A stretch of DNA of 64,000 nucleotides from Pseudomonas beijingensis. GTDB taxonomy: Bacteria; Pseudomonadota; Gammaproteobacteria; Pseudomonadales; Pseudomonadaceae. Positions 1 through 13,020 of this stretch are shown here, piece after piece (the stretch's first letter is position 1; the number at the start of each line of letters is the position of its first letter). Where the stretch lies: NCBI RefSeq assembly GCF_030687295.1, contig NZ_CP117425.1:2298001-2362000 (forward strand), written 5' to 3'. The notes beneath the pieces were generated by a model that was given only the letters and a program-made list of their open reading frames with translations, ran no database searches and was not told the origin of the DNA. The position numbers and the translations under genes were made by a program.

Positions 1-2
1 CT

Positions 3-1460
<1,458 letters not shown>

Positions 1461-1631
1461 GCGGTAAATGGTAAAAAGACAGCGGGTTGGGTCGCAAAAG
1501 TCGCCATGGTGGCGGTTTTGCCTCTAATCTGATGCCTTATCAAGCACAAGCCTGGGTTCTCCAGGCTTCGTGCTATCAGACGCTTCAAAGTTTGGCATGG
1601 CGGTCTTTTTTCACTGGATACCTGATATTCG

Positions 1632-1910
1632 ATGCGCAGTCCCAATTGGTTGTTTCTTGTCTTGCTCCTGTTGCTGGCCGGCCTGCAGTACCGCCTGTGG
1701 GTGGGTAATGGCAGCCTGGCACAAGTGGCCGACCTGACTCAGCAAATTGCCGACCAACACGCCGAAAACGAGGCGCTGCTGGAGCGTAATCGGGTGATGG
1801 ACGCCGAAGTGACCGAGTTGAAAAAAGGCATGGAGACCGTTGAAGAGCGGGCTCGACATGAACTGGGCATGGTCAAGGAGGGCGAAACCCTCTACCAGTT
1901 GGCCCAATGA
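1632..1910 (+). CDS. ftsB: Cell division protein FtsB
   Basis: A 92-residue bitopic membrane protein. It has a short cytoplasmic N-terminus, one transmembrane helix at about residues 5-22 (LFLVLLLLLAGLQYRLW), then a periplasmic coiled coil at about 28-72 rich in Gln, Glu and Leu. This is the architecture of FtsB, which binds FtsL and FtsQ at the septum and helps activate septal peptidoglycan synthesis. Its stop overlaps the ispD start (ATGA at 1907-1910), implying translational coupling. The eno-ftsB-ispD-ispF neighbourhood is conserved in gammaproteobacteria. Confidence 0.93.
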   Translation: MRSPNWLFLVLLLLLAGLQYRLWVGNGSLAQVADLTQQIADQHAENEALLERNRVMDAEVTELKKGMETVEERARHELGMVKEGETLYQLAQ

Positions 1911-2614
1911 GTATGCGTTTGCCGGCCTTCTGGGCCGTGATTCCTGCCGCGGGCGTTGGCGCCCGGATGGCCGCCGACCGTCCCAAGCAATACCTGCAAC
2001 TGGGCGGGCGCACAATTCTTGAACACAGCCTCGGCTGTTTCCTCGACCATCCCACCGTCAAGGGTGTGGTGGTCAGTCTTGCACACGATGATCCTTACTG
2101 GCCGACCCTGGCCTGCGCCAGCGACACGCGCATCCAGCGCGTCGACGGTGGCGAGCAACGTTCTGATTCAGTGCTCAATGCCTTGCTGCATCTGCACGGG
2201 CAGGGCGCCGACGATCACGATTGGGTGCTGGTGCACGATGCGGCCCGGCCCAACCTGGCCCGGGCCGACCTGGACACACTGCTCAGCGAGTTGGCGAACG
2301 ACCCGATCGGCGGCCTGCTGGCCGTCCCGGCGCGCGACACCCTCAAGCGCGCCGACAAGCAGGGTCGCGTGCTGGAAACCGTCGATCGCAGCGTGATTTG
2401 GCAAGCCTATACACCGCAGATGTTCCGCCTCGGTGCTCTGCACCGGGCCCTGGCCGACAGCCTGGTGGCGGATGCGGTGATTACCGACGAAGCGTCCGCC
2501 ATGGAATGGGCCGGGCAGGCACCGCGCTTGATCGAAGGGCGTTCGGATAACATCAAGGTCACTCGGCCGGAAGATCTGGAGTGGTTGCGCCAGCGGTGGG
2601 TGAATCGGCATTAA
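1907..2614 (+). CDS. ispD: 2-C-methyl-D-erythritol 4-phosphate cytidylyltransferase
   Basis: Third enzyme of the MEP isoprenoid pathway; it transfers CMP from CTP to methylerythritol phosphate. The 235-residue protein has the nucleotide-binding motif IPAAGVGARMAADRPKQYL near residues 13-31 and VHDAARP near 109-115, both diagnostic of IspD. The start overlaps the ftsB stop. ispF, two steps later in the pathway, lies 3.2 kb downstream but is separated from ispD by the formaldehyde genes, an arrangement common in Pseudomonas. Confidence 0.96.
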   Translation: MSMRLPAFWAVIPAAGVGARMAADRPKQYLQLGGRTILEHSLGCFLDHPTVKGVVVSLAHDDPYWPTLACASDTRIQRVDGGEQRSDSVLNALLHLHGQGADDHDWVLVHDAARPNLARADLDTLLSELANDPIGGLLAVPARDTLKRADKQGRVLETVDRSVIWQAYTPQMFRLGALHRALADSLVADAVITDEASAMEWAGQAPRLIEGRSDNIKVTRPEDLEWLRQRWVNRH

Positions 2615-2660
2615 GCTGGATCTGTTTTCTCGTTAGATCACCGTCGTCTGGGCTGGCGCT

Positions 2661-2750
2661 ATCGCGAGCAAGCTCGCTCCCACAGGGTTTTCGTCGAATG
2701 ATGGACCTGTGTTCACACCGCTCCACTGTGGGAGCGAGCTTGCTCGCGAT
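2661..2750. repeat. REPIN (inverted REP pair)
   Basis: Two inverted copies of the REP core (TGTGGGAGCGAGCTTGCTCG and its complement) enclose a short spacer between the convergent ispD and LysR genes. No coding signal is seen; it may act as a transcript end for both. Confidence 0.85.
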
Positions 2751-2780
2751 GACGCCGGCCCAGGCAACAAAGAAGCCCAG

Positions 2781-4898
<2,118 letters not shown>

Positions 4899-4906
4899 GG
4901 TCGGTC

Positions 4907-5752
4907 ATGAGTCTGGAAAACATCTCCTGCCAGAAAAGCTTCGGCGGCTGGCACAAGCGTTACCGGCACCGTTCCGAAGTGCTGGGTTGTGACATGGTGT
5001 TTGCCGTGTACCTGCCACCGCAAGCCGAGCAGGGCGGCAAGTTGCCGGTGCTGTATTGGTTGTCCGGGCTGACCTGCACCGACGAGAACTTCATGCAAAA
5101 GGCCGGCGCCCAGCGCATGGCCGCCGAGCTGGGCCTGATCATCGTTGCGCCGGACACCAGCCCCCGTGGCGCCGACGTGCCGGGCGATCCGGACAATGCC
5201 TGGGACTTCGGCCTGGGGGCGGGCTTTTATCTGAACGCCACGCAGGATCCGTGGGCGCGGCATTATCGGATGCATGACTACGTGGTGCAGGAATTGCCGG
5301 CGCTGGTCGAAGCGCATTTCCCGGCTTCGGACAAACGCGGTATCAGTGGTCACTCCATGGGCGGCCACGGTGCGCTGGTCTGCGCCTTGCGCAACCCGGG
5401 GCGTTACCGTTCAGTGTCGGCCTTTTCGCCGATCAACAATCCAATGGATTGCCCATGGGGCCAGAAGGCGTTCTCCCGTTACCTGGGGGAAGACCGCTCG
5501 AAATGGCGGGAATGGGATGCCTGTGCATTGATTGCCGAGGCGCAGGAGAAGCTGCCATTGCTGGTGGACCAAGGCGATCGCGATGATTTCCTGGCCAACC
5601 AACTCAAGCCCGAAGCCTTGCAACAGGCGGCCAAGTCCGCCGGCCATCCGTTGGAGCTGCGTCTGCAACCGGGTTACGACCACAGCTACTTCTTCATCGC
5701 CAGCTTCATTGACGACCACTTGCAGCATCATGCACGCGCTCTAAACGTCTAA
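4907..5752 (+). CDS. fghA: S-formylglutathione hydrolase
   Basis: Hydrolyses S-formylglutathione to formate and glutathione, the second step of glutathione-dependent formaldehyde detoxification. A 281-residue esterase-D-type alpha/beta hydrolase with the nucleophile elbow [11 protein letters not shown] near residues 147-157. The acid is probably in [12 protein letters not shown] and the histidine in [12 protein letters not shown] near the C-terminus. It follows adhC with an 8-bp gap, consistent with one operon. A short hairpin with a T-run follows the gene. Confidence 0.95.
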   Translation: MSLENISCQKSFGGWHKRYRHRSEVLGCDMVFAVYLPPQAEQGGKLPVLYWLSGLTCTDENFMQKAGAQRMAAELGLIIVAPDTSPRGADVPGDPDNAWDFGLGAGFYLNATQDPWARHYRMHDYVVQELPALVEAHFPASDKRGISGHSMGGHGALVCALRNPGRYRSVSAFSPINNPMDCPWGQKAFSRYLGEDRSKWREWDACALIAEAQEKLPLLVDQGDRDDFLANQLKPEALQQAAKSAGHPLELRLQPGYDHSYFFIASFIDDHLQHHARALNV

Positions 5753-5766
5753 TGCAGGTAGAATCA

Positions 5767-5795
5767 CGCCCTGACAAAAATCGGGGCGTTTTTTT
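5767..5795 (+). terminator. Intrinsic terminator after fghA, abutting ispF
   Basis: A CGCCC...GGGGCG stem with an A-rich loop is followed by seven T residues that run straight into the ispF ATG at 5796. The right arm GGGGC is also the only Shine-Dalgarno-like sequence for ispF. Confidence 0.7.
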
Positions 5796-6272
5796 ATGCG
5801 TATTGGCCACGGCTACGATGTTCACCGTTTCGCTGAAGGCGACTTCATTACTCTGGGCGGCGTGCGGATCGCACACGGCTTCGGGCTGCTCGCGCATTCT
5901 GACGGTGATGTCCTGCTGCACGCCTTGAGCGATGCACTGCTCGGCGCGGCGGCCCTGGGTGATATCGGCAAGCACTTCCCCGACACCGACCCGCAATTCA
6001 AGGGGGCCGACAGCCGCGTGCTGCTGCGCCATGTGGTCGCACTGATCCACGCCAAGGGCTGGAAAGTCGGCAACGTCGACAACACCATCGTTGCCCAGGC
6101 CCCCAAAATGGCCCCGCACATCGAAGCGATGCGCCAGCTGATCGCCGAGGATCTTCAAGTTGAGTTGGACCAAGTGAACGTGAAGGCCACTACCACCGAA
6201 AAGCTGGGTTTCGTCGGTCGCGAAGAAGGCATTGCCGTCCACTCCGTTGCCTTGTTGCTGCGCCATGACTGA
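5796..6272 (+). CDS. ispF: 2-C-methyl-D-erythritol 2,4-cyclodiphosphate synthase
   Basis: Fifth MEP-pathway enzyme; cyclises the CDP-methylerythritol phosphate product with release of CMP. The 158-residue protein begins [12 protein letters not shown], with zinc ligands Asp8, His10 and His42 ([14 protein letters not shown]), and ends with the conserved [16 protein letters not shown] segment. The start is fixed by homology, although it lies directly after a terminator T-run. The stop overlaps the truD start at 6265 by 8 bp, so truD is probably co-translated. Confidence 0.96.
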   Translation: MRIGHGYDVHRFAEGDFITLGGVRIAHGFGLLAHSDGDVLLHALSDALLGAAALGDIGKHFPDTDPQFKGADSRVLLRHVVALIHAKGWKVGNVDNTIVAQAPKMAPHIEAMRQLIAEDLQVELDQVNVKATTTEKLGFVGREEGIAVHSVALLLRHD

Positions 6273-7310
6273 ATTGGAACTGTTAGGGCCGCGCGCCTAC
6301 GGTGAACCCTTGGGCAGTGCGGTACTCAAGGCCACCGCTGAAGATTTCCAGGTCGATGAAGTGCTCGACATCCCGTTGACCGGCGATGGCGAACATTTGT
6401 GGATCTGGGTCGAAAAACGTGGCTTGAACACCGAAGAGGCTGCCCGACGAATCGCCAAGGCCGCCGGCGTGCCGTTGCGCACCGTCAGCTACGCCGGGCT
6501 CAAGGACCGTCAAGCCCTGACCCGCCAATGGTTTAGCGTCCAATTGCCAGGCAAGGCCGATCCGGACTTGTCGGCGGCAGAGAACGACACGCTGAAGATC
6601 CTCAAGACCGGGCGACATAAACGCAAACTGCAACGCGGCGCGCACTCGGCCAACGGCTTCACCTTGCGCCTGACCCAATTCAAGGGCGACACGGCGGCGA
6701 TCGATGCGCGTCTGCAACAGATTGTCCGCCAGGGTATCCCCAACTATTTTGGCGCCCAGCGCTTCGGCCATGACGGCGGCAATGTCGTCGATGCCCGTGC
6801 CTGGGCGGGGCGCAAGGCTTTGCCGGAACAGCGCAATGTGCGCTCGCGGCTGTTATCCACCGCCCGCAGCTTTCTATTCAACCGGGTGCTGGCGGCGCGG
6901 GTCGCCGACGGGACCTGGCAGCACGCCCAGGTGGGCGACTTGCTCGCCTTCACCGACAGCCGCAGTTTCTTCCCCGCCGGTGAGGCTGAGTGCAGCGATC
7001 CGCGCCTGACCATTCTCGACCTGCACCCGACCGGGCCGCAGTGGGGTGAGGGGCCTTCGCCTGCCGCCGGCGCGACGTTTGAACTGGAACAAGCCGTTGC
7101 CGCGGGCGAGGCCGATTTGCGGGACTGGTTGATAAACGCGGGAATGAGTCACGAACGTCGCATCCTGCGACTGCCCATTGGCGGGCTGTCGTGGCATTAT
7201 CCCTCGCCTGACATTCTGCAACTGGAATTCGTCCTGCCGGCCGGATGTTTCGCCACTGTCTTGGTGCGCGAACTCGTCGATCTGGTGCCGGTGGGGCAGA
7301 CGGACAGCCC

Positions 7311-7323
<13 letters not shown>
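6265..7323 (+). CDS. truD: tRNA pseudouridine(13) synthase
   Basis: Converts U13 of tRNA-Glu to pseudouridine. The product is 352 residues from ATG 6265, inside the end of ispF. The family catalytic motif [12 protein letters not shown] is seen with the nucleophile Asp81. [17 protein letters not shown] near 152-168 marks the TRUD insertion domain, and the C-terminus has [18 protein letters not shown]. The gene order ispF-truD-surE-pcm is the classic gammaproteobacterial stationary-phase cluster. Its stop lies inside surE. Confidence 0.96.
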
Positions 7324-8737
<1,414 letters not shown>

Positions 8738-8895
8738 GCATTTATAAACGGACGCTGAATTCCGTGGCCACGTCTGTGTCTTACAGCGGCACCGATTCGC
8801 TGAACAGAGCCCAATGGCGTCGAGCAAACGTGTGCGGCGACGCGTTGCGCTTCATTAATAGAGGCGCAGTTGTCGCCAGCTATATTTGTATGAAC

Positions 8896-8930
8896 GCTGC
8901 CTGGACAGGCAGCCTCCAATTTTTCAGCCA
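8896..8930 (+). terminator. Perfect palindrome with T-run in the pcm-nlpD gap
   Basis: An uninterrupted inverted repeat (GCTGCCTG-GA-CAGGCAGC) is followed by CTCCAATTTTT just upstream of the nlpD ribosome binding site. It could be a weak terminator for the surE-pcm transcript or a leader hairpin of nlpD. Confidence 0.4.
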
Positions 8931-8948
8931 CCACAAAGGGAGCGGCGG

Positions 8949-9794
8949 GTGAGTCTCACAGTCATTGCGCAGCGTATGGGTATCACGAGCTTTCAGCGCC
9001 TGGTGACTGGCCTTGTCTTGAGCATTTTGCTGGTCGGTTGTTCCAGTACGCCGTCTAGCAATGTCCGGGTGGTCGATCGCAACAGTGCAGCACCTCAACG
9101 TCCTACAGTAACGACCGGCCAATATGTAGTCCGTCGCGGCGATACGCTGTTTTCCATCGCTTTTCGCTACGGCTGGGACTACAAGGCCCTCGCGGCGCGC
9201 AACAACATTCCTGCGCCTTATACGATTCACCCCGGTCAGACGATTCGCTTCGATGGCCGTAGCGGTTCAACGCCTACTGCGGTGGTGACACAGTCGGGTT
9301 CGACGCCTTCTTCGTCGAGCAAAACCACGGTCATTCGCCGGCCGGCGGGGGCTGGGACGGCGGTAATACCGTCCGTCGCGAGCAAACCAGCCCCTGCGCC
9401 GATGCCGCCTGCGGGCCCCGCCCCGACAGGCTGGGGATGGCCTTCTAATGGCGTTCTCATTGGAAAATTCTCTTCAAACGGTAGTTTGAATAAAGGAATT
9501 GATATCGCCGGGGATTTGGGACAGCCTGTTTTAGCTGCGTCTGATGGCACGGTTGTGTACGCCGGGAGTGGTTTGAGGGGCTACGGCGAACTCGTCATCA
9601 TCAAACACAGCGATACCTACGTCAGTGCCTACGGTCACAACCGCAGGCTGTTGGTTCGGGAGGGGCAGCAGGTCAAGGTCGGACAGACAATTGCCGAAAT
9701 GGGATCAACGGGAACAGACCGGGTGAAACTGCATTTTGAGATTCGCCGACAAGGTAAACCAGTCGATCCGCTGCAATTCCTGCCACGTCGTTGA
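8949..9794 (+). CDS. nlpD: Lipoprotein with LysM and degenerate M23 (LytM) domains, NlpD-like
   Basis: Outer-membrane lipoprotein expected to activate septal amidases, or to act in cell separation. GTG 8949 is chosen because it follows a GGGAGCGGCGG ribosome site and gives a lipoprotein signal with lipobox LLVGC (Cys31). A LysM domain spans about residues 57-100 (YVVRRGDTLFSIAFRYGWD) and an M23 fold about 165-275. The usual metal-binding first His of HxxxD is replaced (NKGIDIAG), while YGHN and HFEIR remain. This fits a non-catalytic activator of the NlpD/EnvC type. The main rpoS promoter commonly lies inside this gene in Pseudomonas. Confidence 0.9.
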   Translation: MSLTVIAQRMGITSFQRLVTGLVLSILLVGCSSTPSSNVRVVDRNSAAPQRPTVTTGQYVVRRGDTLFSIAFRYGWDYKALAARNNIPAPYTIHPGQTIRFDGRSGSTPTAVVTQSGSTPSSSSKTTVIRRPAGAGTAVIPSVASKPAPAPMPPAGPAPTGWGWPSNGVLIGKFSSNGSLNKGIDIAGDLGQPVLAASDGTVVYAGSGLRGYGELVIIKHSDTYVSAYGHNRRLLVREGQQVKVGQTIAEMGSTGTDRVKLHFEIRRQGKPVDPLQFLPRR

Positions 9795-9900
9795 TTTGAT
9801 TGTCAGCCTGTTCCGTCACGTAGAGGGAACAGGCTCCAGCGTTGCCAAGGATAAAGGCGTCGCTTGAGCTTGAGGTCGAACTCACCAAAGGACTATAACA

Positions 9901-10908
9901 ATGGCTCTCAGTAAAGAAGTGCCGGAGTTTGACATCGACGATGAGGTTCTCCTTATGGAGACCGGCATCGCTATGGATTCGATGTCGAATGATGAAGGGG
10001 CGACTCCACCTTCCGTTCGTGCCAAATCCAAACACTCCGCTTCGCTTAAACAACATAAGTACATTGATTACACCCGGGCGCTGGACGCCACTCAGCTGTA
10101 CCTCAACGAAATCGGTTTCTCGCCACTGCTCTCCCCCGAGGAAGAAGTTCATTTTGCGCGGCTGTCGCAAAGTGGTGACCCGGCCGGTCGAAAACGCATG
10201 ATTGAAAGTAACCTGCGCCTGGTGGTGAAAATCGCCCGACGCTACGTCAATCGCGGGCTTTCGCTGCTGGACCTGATCGAAGAGGGCAACCTGGGCCTGA
10301 TTCGCGCCGTCGAGAAATTCGACCCCGAGCGCGGCTTCCGTTTCTCGACCTACGCCACCTGGTGGATCCGCCAGACCATCGAACGGGCGATCATGAACCA
10401 GACCCGGACGATCCGGTTGCCGATTCATGTGGTCAAGGAGCTGAACGTCTACCTGCGGGCCGCCCGTGAGTTGACCCAGAAACTTGATCATGAACCTTCA
10501 CCCGAAGAAATCGCCAACCTGCTGGAAAAACCGGTGGGTGAGGTCAAGCGCATGCTTGGGCTCAATGAGCGGGTGTCCTCGGTGGACGTTTCCCTGGGGC
10601 CGGACTCGGATAAAACCTTGTTGGACACCCTTACGGATGATCGACCTACCGATCCGTGCGAGCTGTTGCAGGACGATGACCTGTCACAGAGCATCGACCA
10701 GTGGCTCTCGGAGCTGACCGATAAGCAACGGGAAGTGGTGATTCGCCGCTTCGGCTTGCGGGGGCACGAAAGCAGCACGCTTGAAGACGTCGGGCTGGAG
10801 ATTGGTTTGACTCGTGAGCGGGTCCGGCAGATCCAGGTTGAAGGTCTCAAGCGTTTGCGAGAGATCCTGGAGAAGAACGGCTTGTCGAGTGAGTCGTTGT
10901 TTCAATAA
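9901..10908 (+). CDS. rpoS: RNA polymerase sigma factor RpoS (sigma-38)
   Basis: Stationary-phase and general stress sigma factor. The product has 335 residues with region 1.2 near 59-85 ([17 protein letters not shown]), region 2 near 100-175 ([16 protein letters not shown], then [15 protein letters not shown]), region 3 and region 4.2 near 300-325 ([23 protein letters not shown]). It follows nlpD and is followed by a strong terminator. Downstream lies rsmZ, the usual Pseudomonas order, linking it to the Gac/Rsm regulon that affects RpoS output. Confidence 0.97.
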   Translation: MALSKEVPEFDIDDEVLLMETGIAMDSMSNDEGATPPSVRAKSKHSASLKQHKYIDYTRALDATQLYLNEIGFSPLLSPEEEVHFARLSQSGDPAGRKRMIESNLRLVVKIARRYVNRGLSLLDLIEEGNLGLIRAVEKFDPERGFRFSTYATWWIRQTIERAIMNQTRTIRLPIHVVKELNVYLRAARELTQKLDHEPSPEEIANLLEKPVGEVKRMLGLNERVSSVDVSLGPDSDKTLLDTLTDDRPTDPCELLQDDDLSQSIDQWLSELTDKQREVVIRRFGLRGHESSTLEDVGLEIGLTRERVRQIQVEGLKRLREILEKNGLSSESLFQ

Positions 10909-10966
10909 CCCAAGGCAAGAGCAGCATAAAACGCCCTGACTGGCTGTGATGCTGTCTACTTGGAAA

Positions 10967-11010
10967 AACGGCGCTTCCCTTGCTAAAGAGGGAGGCGCCG
11001 TTTTTTTTTT
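10967..11010 (+). terminator. Rho-independent terminator of rpoS
   Basis: A 14-bp stem (AACGGCGCTTCCCT paired with AGGGAGGCGCCGTT, one mismatch) with an 8-nt loop is followed by ten T residues. This is one of the strongest terminators in the window. Confidence 0.92.
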
Positions 11011-11023
11011 GGCTTGGGTTTGG

Positions 11024-11355
11024 GTGTATATCCGTTTCTTCGGTAACGGCGGCTATTGGTTCCGCCCTTACGGCGGGTCACTTTTGGAAGAGCGCCAAAA
11101 GTAACCAAAAGCGCTTTGCCCCACCACTCGGTGCCTCGCTTAGGCTCGGCATGCCTGAACGAAGGCCTTGCTCCGTGGGCCGCCGCGAAGGGCCATCCAT
11201 GGCCCAGCGCGGCTAACCCGGCATCCATGCCGGGTTACCCACTCCACAACACCTCCGTTCAGCCATCGTGGTTAACGGGGCGCCGAGATCAACGTCCGCC
11301 GCGAGGCGGCCTGATAGCCGACCTGGTTCCTGATGGGGCCGCGTTTTCCCTGTGG
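11024..11355 (+). repeat. Long repeat, copy A (about 332 bp)
   Basis: Begins GTGTATATCCGTTTCTTCGG and ends at TTTTCCCTGTGG. It is shared with copy B on the opposite strand and with copy C, which is split by an insertion sequence. Internal palindromes are seen (GGCCATCCATGGCC and CCCGGCATCCATGCCGGG). It contains only short open frames without ribosome sites, so it is not treated as coding. Its right end runs directly into a REPIN. Confidence 0.88.
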
Positions 11356-11361
11356 AATGAG

Positions 11362-11725
11362 TGTGGGAGCGAGCTTGCTCGCGATGGCGGTGGGTCAGTT
11401 TGCGGTGATGTTGGATGTGCCGGCCTCATCGCGAGCAAGCTCGCTCCCACAGTGGTTGTGTGTTGGGTATAAATCTTGTGTCCGCTGGAGATTGAATTTG
11501 GGAGCGGGCTTATTCGCGATGGCGGTGGTTCAGTCACATGGATGCTGGGGCTTGCCGACCTCATCGCGAGCAAGCTCGCTCCCACAGTGGTTGTGTGTTG
11601 GATATATATAAATTTTGTGTCCACTGGAGATTGAATGTGGGAGCGAGCTTGCTCGCGATGGTGGTGGTCCAGTCACATGGATGCTGGGCTTGCCGGCCTC
11701 ATCGCGAGCAGGCTCGCTCCCACAG
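11362..11725. repeat. Three REPINs, two in a tandem unit of about 135 bp
   Basis: Inverted REP pairs lie at 11362-11452, 11498-11587 and 11635-11725. The segment from the TGGTTGTGTGTTGG stretch through the next REPIN is repeated almost exactly, giving units of about 135-138 bp. The array sits between long-repeat copies A and B. No promoter or gene is evident. Confidence 0.88.
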
Positions 11726-12056
11726 GAGAAATGCGGTCCCCATCAAGAGCCAGGTCGGCTATCAGGCCGCCTCGTAGTGGGGTGGACGTTGATCTCAGCG
11801 CCCCGTTAACCACGCTGGCCGAACGCAGGCATTGTGGAGTGGGCATCCCGGCATGGATGCCGGGATAGCCGCGCTGGGCCATGGATGGCCCTTCGCGGCG
11901 GGCCCACGGAGCAATGCCGGAGTGAGGGCACACCGAGCCTAGGCGAGGTGCCGAGTGGTGGGGCAGAAGCGCTTTGGTTACTTTCGCGCTTTTCGAAAGT
12001 GACCCGCCGTAAGGGCGGAACCAATAGCCGCCGTTACCGAAGAAACGGATATACAC
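11720..12056 (-). repeat. Long repeat, copy B (inverted relative to copy A)
   Basis: The reverse complement matches copy A along its whole length, from GTGTATATCCGTTTCTTCGG through the GGCCATCCATGGCC palindrome to the junction with a REP. Differences are scattered substitutions and small indels. With copy A it forms an inverted repeat about 1 kb across. Confidence 0.88.
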
Positions 12057-12164
12057 ACCCCCCTGAAATCCCCACCCGTAAACGATAGAACATCACGACT
12101 GGTTTAAAGCCTTTGCGCTTCCGAAGGGTCATTTCCCTAGCCCGATCTATTTGTAGCTTCAGCT

Positions 12165-12188
12165 TGTAAGCCTTTGCCTAGTCTTACG
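12165..12188 (+). promoter_or_regulatory. Candidate GacA upstream activating sequence of rsmZ
   Basis: TGTAAG and CTTACG half-sites are centred about 179 bp before the predicted rsmZ start, the expected position of the GacA-dependent UAS. The spacer is 12 bases rather than the 6 of the usual TGTAAG-N6-CTTACA consensus, so the assignment is tentative. Confidence 0.5.
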
Positions 12189-12318
12189 TAAGCGATCGGT
12201 TTCTCACCGCCGGGACAGACAGCTATAAATACCGTGATCTTTTTGTATTCAACTGATTTATAAGGGAAATTTCTTGATGAACATCGTGTGACAGAGCAAG
12301 CCACTTGTATCAGCCGCG

Positions 12319-12346
12319 TTGCACTCGCCCGGGAAAATACTAATAT
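12319..12346 (+). promoter_or_regulatory. Promoter of rsmZ
   Basis: A TTGCAC -35 and a TAATAT -10 are separated by 16 bases; the -10 ends 8 bases before the predicted transcript start TGTCGACGG at 12355. Confidence 0.65.
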
Positions 12347-12354
12347 CAGTCCTG

Positions 12355-12487
12355 TGTCGACGGACAGACACACCCGTCAAGGACGATGGGAAGGAAGGAC
12401 ATCGCAGGACGCGATTCATCAGGACGATGAATAGGATTAAAGGGATTAGGGAAAAAATGTGGGCGGGTCAAACCGCCCCTTTTTTTT
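12355..12487 (+). ncRNA. rsmZ: Regulatory small RNA RsmZ (sequesters RsmA/RsmE)
   Basis: A GacS/GacA-controlled small RNA that titrates the RNA-binding repressors RsmA and RsmE and so relieves repression of secondary metabolism and exoproducts. It sits between rpoS and fdxA, the known location in Pseudomonas. It begins TGTCGACGG, contains many exposed GGA motifs (CGGAC, AAGGAC, GAAGGAAGGAC, CAGGAC twice, TAGGAT) and ends in a GGGCGG...CCGCCCC hairpin followed by T8. Length about 133 nt. Recognition rests on this motif pattern, position and sequence similarity to RsmZ as I remember it from P. protegens. Confidence 0.9.
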
Positions 12488-12511
12488 GCCTGCGATTTTG
12501 TTCCAGGCAGC

Positions 12512-12537
12512 AAAAAGGCCCGCAAGGGGCCCTTTCG
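12512..12537 (-). terminator. Terminator of fdxA
   Basis: On the minus strand an AAGGGCCCCTTGCGGGCCTT hairpin runs into a T-tract, 17 bases after the fdxA stop. Confidence 0.75.
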
Positions 12538-12553
12538 ACGAACATGGCAACGA

Positions 12554-12877
12554 TCAGCGTTCGAGGTCTGCGATCTTGCCAGTCTTGCCATCCCACTCTT
12601 CGGCGTCCGGCAGAGCGTCTTTCTTCTCGGTGATGTTCGGCCAGATCTCCGCCAGTTCAGCGTTCAGCTCGATGAAGTTCTCCATGCCGGCCGGCACTTC
12701 GTCTTCCGAAAAGATGGCATTCGCCGGGCATTCCGGTTCACACAGGGCGCAGTCGATGCACTCGTCCGGGTGAATGACCAGGAAATTCGGCCCTTCGTAA
12801 AAGCAGTCCACCGGACACACTTCTACGCAGTCGGTGTACTTGCACTTGATGCAGTTGTCGGTGACGACGAAGGTCAT
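12554..12877 (-). CDS. fdxA: 7Fe ferredoxin FdxA
   Basis: Small soluble electron carrier with a [3Fe-4S] and a [4Fe-4S] cluster. The 107-residue product starts [20 protein letters not shown]. Cluster ligands are visible in the N-terminal cysteine-rich stretch (residues 9-25) and in [12 protein letters not shown] near 40-51. The open frame extends 14 codons further upstream, but homology and the ribosome site GAGAGAA support the start at 12877. The partner protein is not evident here. It is convergent with rsmZ. Confidence 0.95.
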   Translation of the reverse strand: MTFVVTDNCIKCKYTDCVEVCPVDCFYEGPNFLVIHPDECIDCALCEPECPANAIFSEDEVPAGMENFIELNAELAEIWPNITEKKDALPDAEEWDGKTGKIADLER

Positions 12878-13020
12878 TTCTAATTCTCTCCTCAGGCGGC
12901 GGCAGCGAAGCCCTTTCACGGTGGGGTCGCCAGGTTCGGGAGCGGTAGTCTGCGAACCAGGCTAAATAGTCCGCAGCATCCCAAACCGCGCGAGATTCTA
13001 ACAGCTTGAAAGCCTGTGCG

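Noticed and set aside
8886..8948. Longer N-terminus for the NlpD-like lipoprotein
   Set aside because: It would place 21 charged residues before the lipoprotein signal; GTG 8949 has a good ribosome site.
11362..11725. CRISPR array
   Set aside because: Repeats are inverted REP pairs with conserved spacers, and there are no cas genes.
11056..12024. Several 60-140-codon open frames in the repeats after rpoS
   Set aside because: They recur in each long-repeat and REP copy, lack ribosome sites and are broken differently in each copy.
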